A stretch of 64,000 nucleotides of DNA from Boswellia sacra (Eukaryota; Streptophyta; Magnoliopsida; Sapindales; Burseraceae): assembly GCA_013180625.2 (NCBI GenBank), contig SNVD02011423.1, positions 1,032,530 through 1,096,529 on the forward strand, given 5' to 3'. The notes under the pieces are model-generated. The model saw only the letters and a list, made by a program, of their open reading frames with translations, was not told the origin of the DNA and ran no database searches. Shown piece by piece: positions 60,258-64,000 of this stretch; within the stretch, counting starts at the first letter, position 1, and each line of letters begins with the position of its first letter. The translations under genes and the position numbers were made by a program.

Positions 60258-63200
60258 ATGGAAGAATCATCCGGAGCCATGATAAAATTGACTGCTACAA
60301 ATTACACACTATGGAGGCCCAGGATGGAGGATCTCCTTAGTTGTAAGGATCTATATGACCCTATAGAATTTGAAGGGCAGAGACCTGAGACAGAAAAAGA
60401 GGCAGAGTGGAAGAAAATTAATAGAAAATGCATCGGTCAGATCAGACAATGGATCGATCATAGTGTCTTCCACCATGTAGCCAAAGAAACAGATGCATAT
60501 ACTCTATGGAAAAAATTAGAGAGTATGTATCAAGCCAAGTCAGCACGAAACAAAGCATCCTGATGAGACGGCTTGTGAACTTGAAGTTGCGGAGCGGAAC
60601 TCCTGTAGCAGAACATACAAGTGAGTTCCAGAACTTGGTGAATCAGTTGACAGCAGTCGAGTTACAGCTTGGAGACGAGGAACAAGCACTTCTATTTCTC
60701 AGTTCCCTTCCAGATTCATGGGAGACACTAGTGGTCTCCATCAGTAATTCAGCACCCGGAGGCAGACTTACCCTATCAATGGTTAAGGATGCCTTAATGA
60801 ACGAGGAGGCAAGAAGAAAAGATGCAGGCGCCAGTCAAGATGAAACCTACATCACAGAGAATCGAGGAAGACAGTCTCGAGGTGAAGACTGGAGAAGAGG
60901 TAGAAGCAAAAGCAGAGGCAGATCAAGGGGCAGGTCATCAGATGGGCGGAGACCCACATACAAGTGCTACAACTGTGGCAAAGAGGGACATTTAAAGAGA
61001 AATTGTCGCAGTCTTCGGAAGCAGAACCAGGAGAGTTCACAGGCACAAAGCAACGAAGAACCACGAGTTACAGTGGTAGAGGATGTAACCATCTGTGCAG
61101 AAGAGACGTGCTTCCACACAGTAGACCAAGGAGTAGAATGGGTAATTGACACAGCAGCTTCCTGCCACGTCACTCCTTGCAGAGAAATCTTCACCACGTA
61201 CAAAGCAGGAGACTTTGGGATAGTGAAGATGGGTAACAACAGCACCGCCAAAATCATGGGAATTGGTGATATTCAATTCCAAACGAACGTCGAATGCAAA
61301 ATAACTTTGAAAGACGTTCGTCATGTGCCAGATCTTCGACTCAACTTGCTCTCGGTAAAAGCCTTTGATCAGCAAGGTTATGAGAGCTGCTTCACCAACG
61401 GTACATGGAAGATGTTGAAAGGGGTCATGGTGGTTGCTCGAGGTAAATTATGTGACAATCTTTACAGGACTCATGTAAAGATAAACGGAGAGAGCCTTCA
61501 TGTAGCAAAGCACATGGTACCTCTAGATTTGTGGCATAAAAGGCTCGGTCACATGGGTGAAAAGGGTTTATCAACCCTTCTAGAAAAAGAAGCTGATCAC
61601 TGTTTCCAAGGATGCAGCGTCTCATCCTTGCGACTATTGTTTGTATGGAAAACAACAGAGGGTGTCATTCAGCTCCTCATCAGTGAAGAAATCAAAGCTG
61701 TTGGAGCTAGTACACAGTGATGTATGCGGACCTCTTGAAGTCGAGTCCTTAGGCGGTAAAAAGTATTTCTTGACCTTTATTGATGATGCATCTCGGAAAG
61801 TGTGGGTTTATTTCCTCAGGACGAAGGATGAAGTTCTAGAGAAGTTCAAGGAGTTTCACGCCATGGTAGAACGTGAAACGGGTAAGAAATTAAAATGCCT
61901 TCAATCAGATAATGGAGGCGAGTATACCTCCAGAGAGTTCAATGCCTACTGTCGAAGATATGGCATTCGACATGAAAGAACAGTCCCACGCACACCACAA
62001 CACAATGGAGTGGCCGAGAGGATGAATCGAACCATCATGGGACGAGTCAGAAGCATGCTCAGATTGGCTAAGTTACCCAAGCCATTCTGGGGGGAGGCAG
62101 TTCGCACCGCCTGTTATTTAATCAACAGAGGACCATCGGCACCACTGAACTTCGAGATTCTAGAAAAGGTATGGTCTAACAAAAAGCCCTCCTATAATCA
62201 TTTGAAAGTGTTTGGTTGTTTAGCCTTCGTACATGTATCCAAGGAGCTCAGACAGAAGCTCGATGCAAGAACTGTTCCATGTATCTTCATCGGTTATGGA
62301 GATGAAGAATTCGGATACAGATTATGGGATCCCAAAGAAAGAAAGTCATCCGGAGCAGATATGTCGTATTTCACGAAAACCAAACATATGAAGACGCTGA
62401 AAAGACAACAATATCTACAAATCCCACTAGCAGTGCCCCAGATATTGTTGCAGATTCTACCCCAACACCAAATGCTACAAGAAATGACGAGGTACTAGAA
62501 GAAGTTCCAGAAGCAGATCAGGAGGAAGAAAATGAAGAGATTACTGAGCCGGGGGAGCCACAATCACCTATAGAAGCTGCTGTACCTCCTGGAAATGAAG
62601 AACCTCAGCTACGACGATCTGAGCAAGGTCGGATTCCGTCGAGGAGATATCCGGAATCAGAGTACACACTGCTTACTGATGAGGGGGAGCCAGAAAGCTT
62701 TTATGAAGCTTTATCTCATCCAGACAAAGAACGATGGCTGCATGCAATGCGAGATAAGATGAATTCTCTAGAGAAGAACAAAACTTATGAACTGGTCGAA
62801 CTCCCAGACGGAAAGAAGGCACTGAAGAACAAGTGGGTATTCAAGCTCAAGAAAGATGGAACAGGGAAGGTAATGAAACATAAAGCCCGATTGGTGGTAA
62901 AAGGATTCCTTCAGAAGAAAGGAATTGACTTTGATGAAATCTTTTCACCGGTAGTAAAAATGTCTTCAATCCGCGTCATCCTCGGATTGACAGCAAGTCT
63001 TGATTTGGAGCTTGAACAGATGGATGTGAAAACAGCATTTCTTCATGGAGACTTGCATGAAGAAATCTACATGGAGCAGCCAGAAGGGTTCGAGGTTCAA
63101 GAAAAAGAACACCTCATGTACAAGCTCAAAAAGAGCTTGTATGGCCTCAAACAAGCACCAAGGCAATGGTACAAGAAGTTTGACTCCTTCATGGTGAGTC

Positions 63201-64000
63201 ATGGGTACAAAAGAACCGCTGCAGACCAATGCGTCTACTTTCAGAAACTTCCAGGTGGAGACTTTGTTGTATTAATATTATATGTGGACGACATGTTGAT
63301 CGTCAGAAAAGATGCAACAAGAATAAAGCAGCTGAAGAATGAACTATCAAAAACCTTCGATATGAAGGATTTGGGACCAGCTCAGCAAATCTTGGGGATG
63401 CACATTCGTCGAGACAGGAAACAAAAGAAATTATGGCTGTCTCAAGAAAAATATGTTGAACGTGTGATCCAAAGGTTCAACATGGATAGTGCTAAGCCAG
63501 TTAGTGTACCACTGGCTAATCATTTCAAGCTGAGCAAGATATCATGTCCCTCATCCAAGAAAGAGATAGAGGACATGGCGTCGGTACCCTATTCTTCTGC
63601 TGTAGGAAGTTTGATGTATGCCATGGTGTGTAAAAGGCCAGATATTGCTCATGCTGTAGGAGTCGTGAGCAGATTTCTTTCCAATCCAGGGAAAGAACAT
63701 TGGGAGGCAGTCAAGTGGATTCTCAGATACCTTAAAGGTACTTCGAAGATATGCTTGTGTTACGGGAGAGCTGATCCAATCTTGGAAGGCTATACAGATT
63801 CAGATATGGCCGGAGAACCTGACAGTAGAAAATCTACATCAGGTTTTGTTTACACTTTTGCAGGGGGAGCTGTATCATGGCAGTCAAGACTACAGAAGTG
63901 TGTTGCGCTATCCACGACAGAGGCAGAATACATTGCCGCAGCGGAAGCTGGAAAAGAAATGTTTTGGCTGAAGCGGTTTCTCCAAGAACTTGGGATTGAG
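60258..64000 (+). pseudogene. Copia gag-pol polyprotein with three frame breaks
   Basis: Gag starts at 60258 (MEESSGAMIKLTATNYTLW), with a CCHC knuckle CYNCGKEGHLKRNC near 60964-61005. Protease has DTAAS near 61147, in place of the usual DSGAS. GAG-pre-integrase (HKRLGHMGEKG) is near 61532, and the integrase core has FIDDAS and SDNGGEY near 61905. Reverse transcriptase has LYVDDML near 63283. RNase H begins YTDSDMAG near 63790 and includes STTEAEY near 63915. Single-base frame breaks lie near 60560, 61590 and 62345. The RT-RNase H frame then stays open to the window end. As read, it cannot make an intact polyprotein unless the breaks are sequencing errors. Confidence 0.88.

Larger units (their letters stand above)
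59081..64000 (+). mobile_element. Ty1/copia retrotransposon in intron 22, cut by the window end
   Basis: The host match to intron 22 of the intact gene ends at ...GACTCTGGTT (59080) and the element begins TGATGAGCTC. The 5' LTR is about 59081-59481 and a Met-tRNA primer site follows. A long leader holds two tandem-repeat blocks, then gag-pol runs to the window end. The 3' LTR and the right target duplication are outside. It has inserted into an already related PDR copy, in the same orientation as the gene. Confidence 0.88.

Noticed and set aside
1..64000. CRISPR arrays, bacterial operons, rRNA or standard tRNA genes
   Set aside because: Nothing of this kind was recognised; tandem repeats here are minisatellites or transposon features, and tRNA-like boxes belong to SINEs or the fold-back element.

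Overview
The window is nuclear DNA of a flowering plant, most likely a eudicot. The host genes are typically plant: a DUF2921 membrane protein and a full-size PDR/ABCG transporter with 24 exons and short GT-AG introns. Intergenic DNA is very AT-rich. About half of the window is plant transposable elements: Ty1/copia, Ty3/gypsy of Athila type, a large solo LTR, PIF/Harbinger-like elements with TTA/TAA target duplications, and tRNA-derived SINEs. I cannot name the species.

Layout. 1-4045: promoter, 5' leader and a single-exon DUF2921 gene (+). 4046-16519: about 12.5 kb of AT-rich intergenic DNA with Tourist-like MITEs, short tandem duplications and a three-unit G-box repeat, but no convincing gene. 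16520-23630: an intact PDR-type ABC transporter gene (+), 24 exons, about 1455 aa. 23631-26940: intergenic DNA with a SINE and a GC-rich, exon-like remnant. 26940-29819: a non-autonomous Harbinger-like element carrying two minisatellites. 29940-32985: a decayed Ty1/copia element (+).

From about 33443 onward the window is a second, broken copy of the 14982-22993 segment (PDR promoter plus gene), split by at least five insertions. These are: an Athila-type gypsy element in the promoter (34349-47872, minus); a 723-bp Tourist-like MITE in intron 6; a 2.54-kb solo LTR in intron 9, flanked by a perfect 5-bp duplication; a 907-bp fold-back element in exon 14, also with a 5-bp duplication; and a Ty1/copia element in intron 22 that begins at 59081 and runs off the window end. 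The second PDR copy also has stop codons, frameshifts and a lost splice acceptor, so it is a pseudogene.

The most unusual content is in the gypsy element. Downstream of integrase and just before the polypurine tract, in the same sense as gag-pol, lies an intronless LOG-type reading frame (cytokinin riboside 5'-monophosphate phosphoribohydrolase family) of about 219 codons. It is interrupted by one stop. A short Cys-rich ORF of unknown function lies between pol and this LOG segment. A second copy of the polypurine tract plus LOG segment follows the other LTR, which suggests a tandem, shared-LTR element later cut down by deletion.

The only genes likely to make a full-length host protein are the DUF2921 gene and the first PDR gene. 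They share strand but are 12.5 kb apart, and nothing links them functionally.
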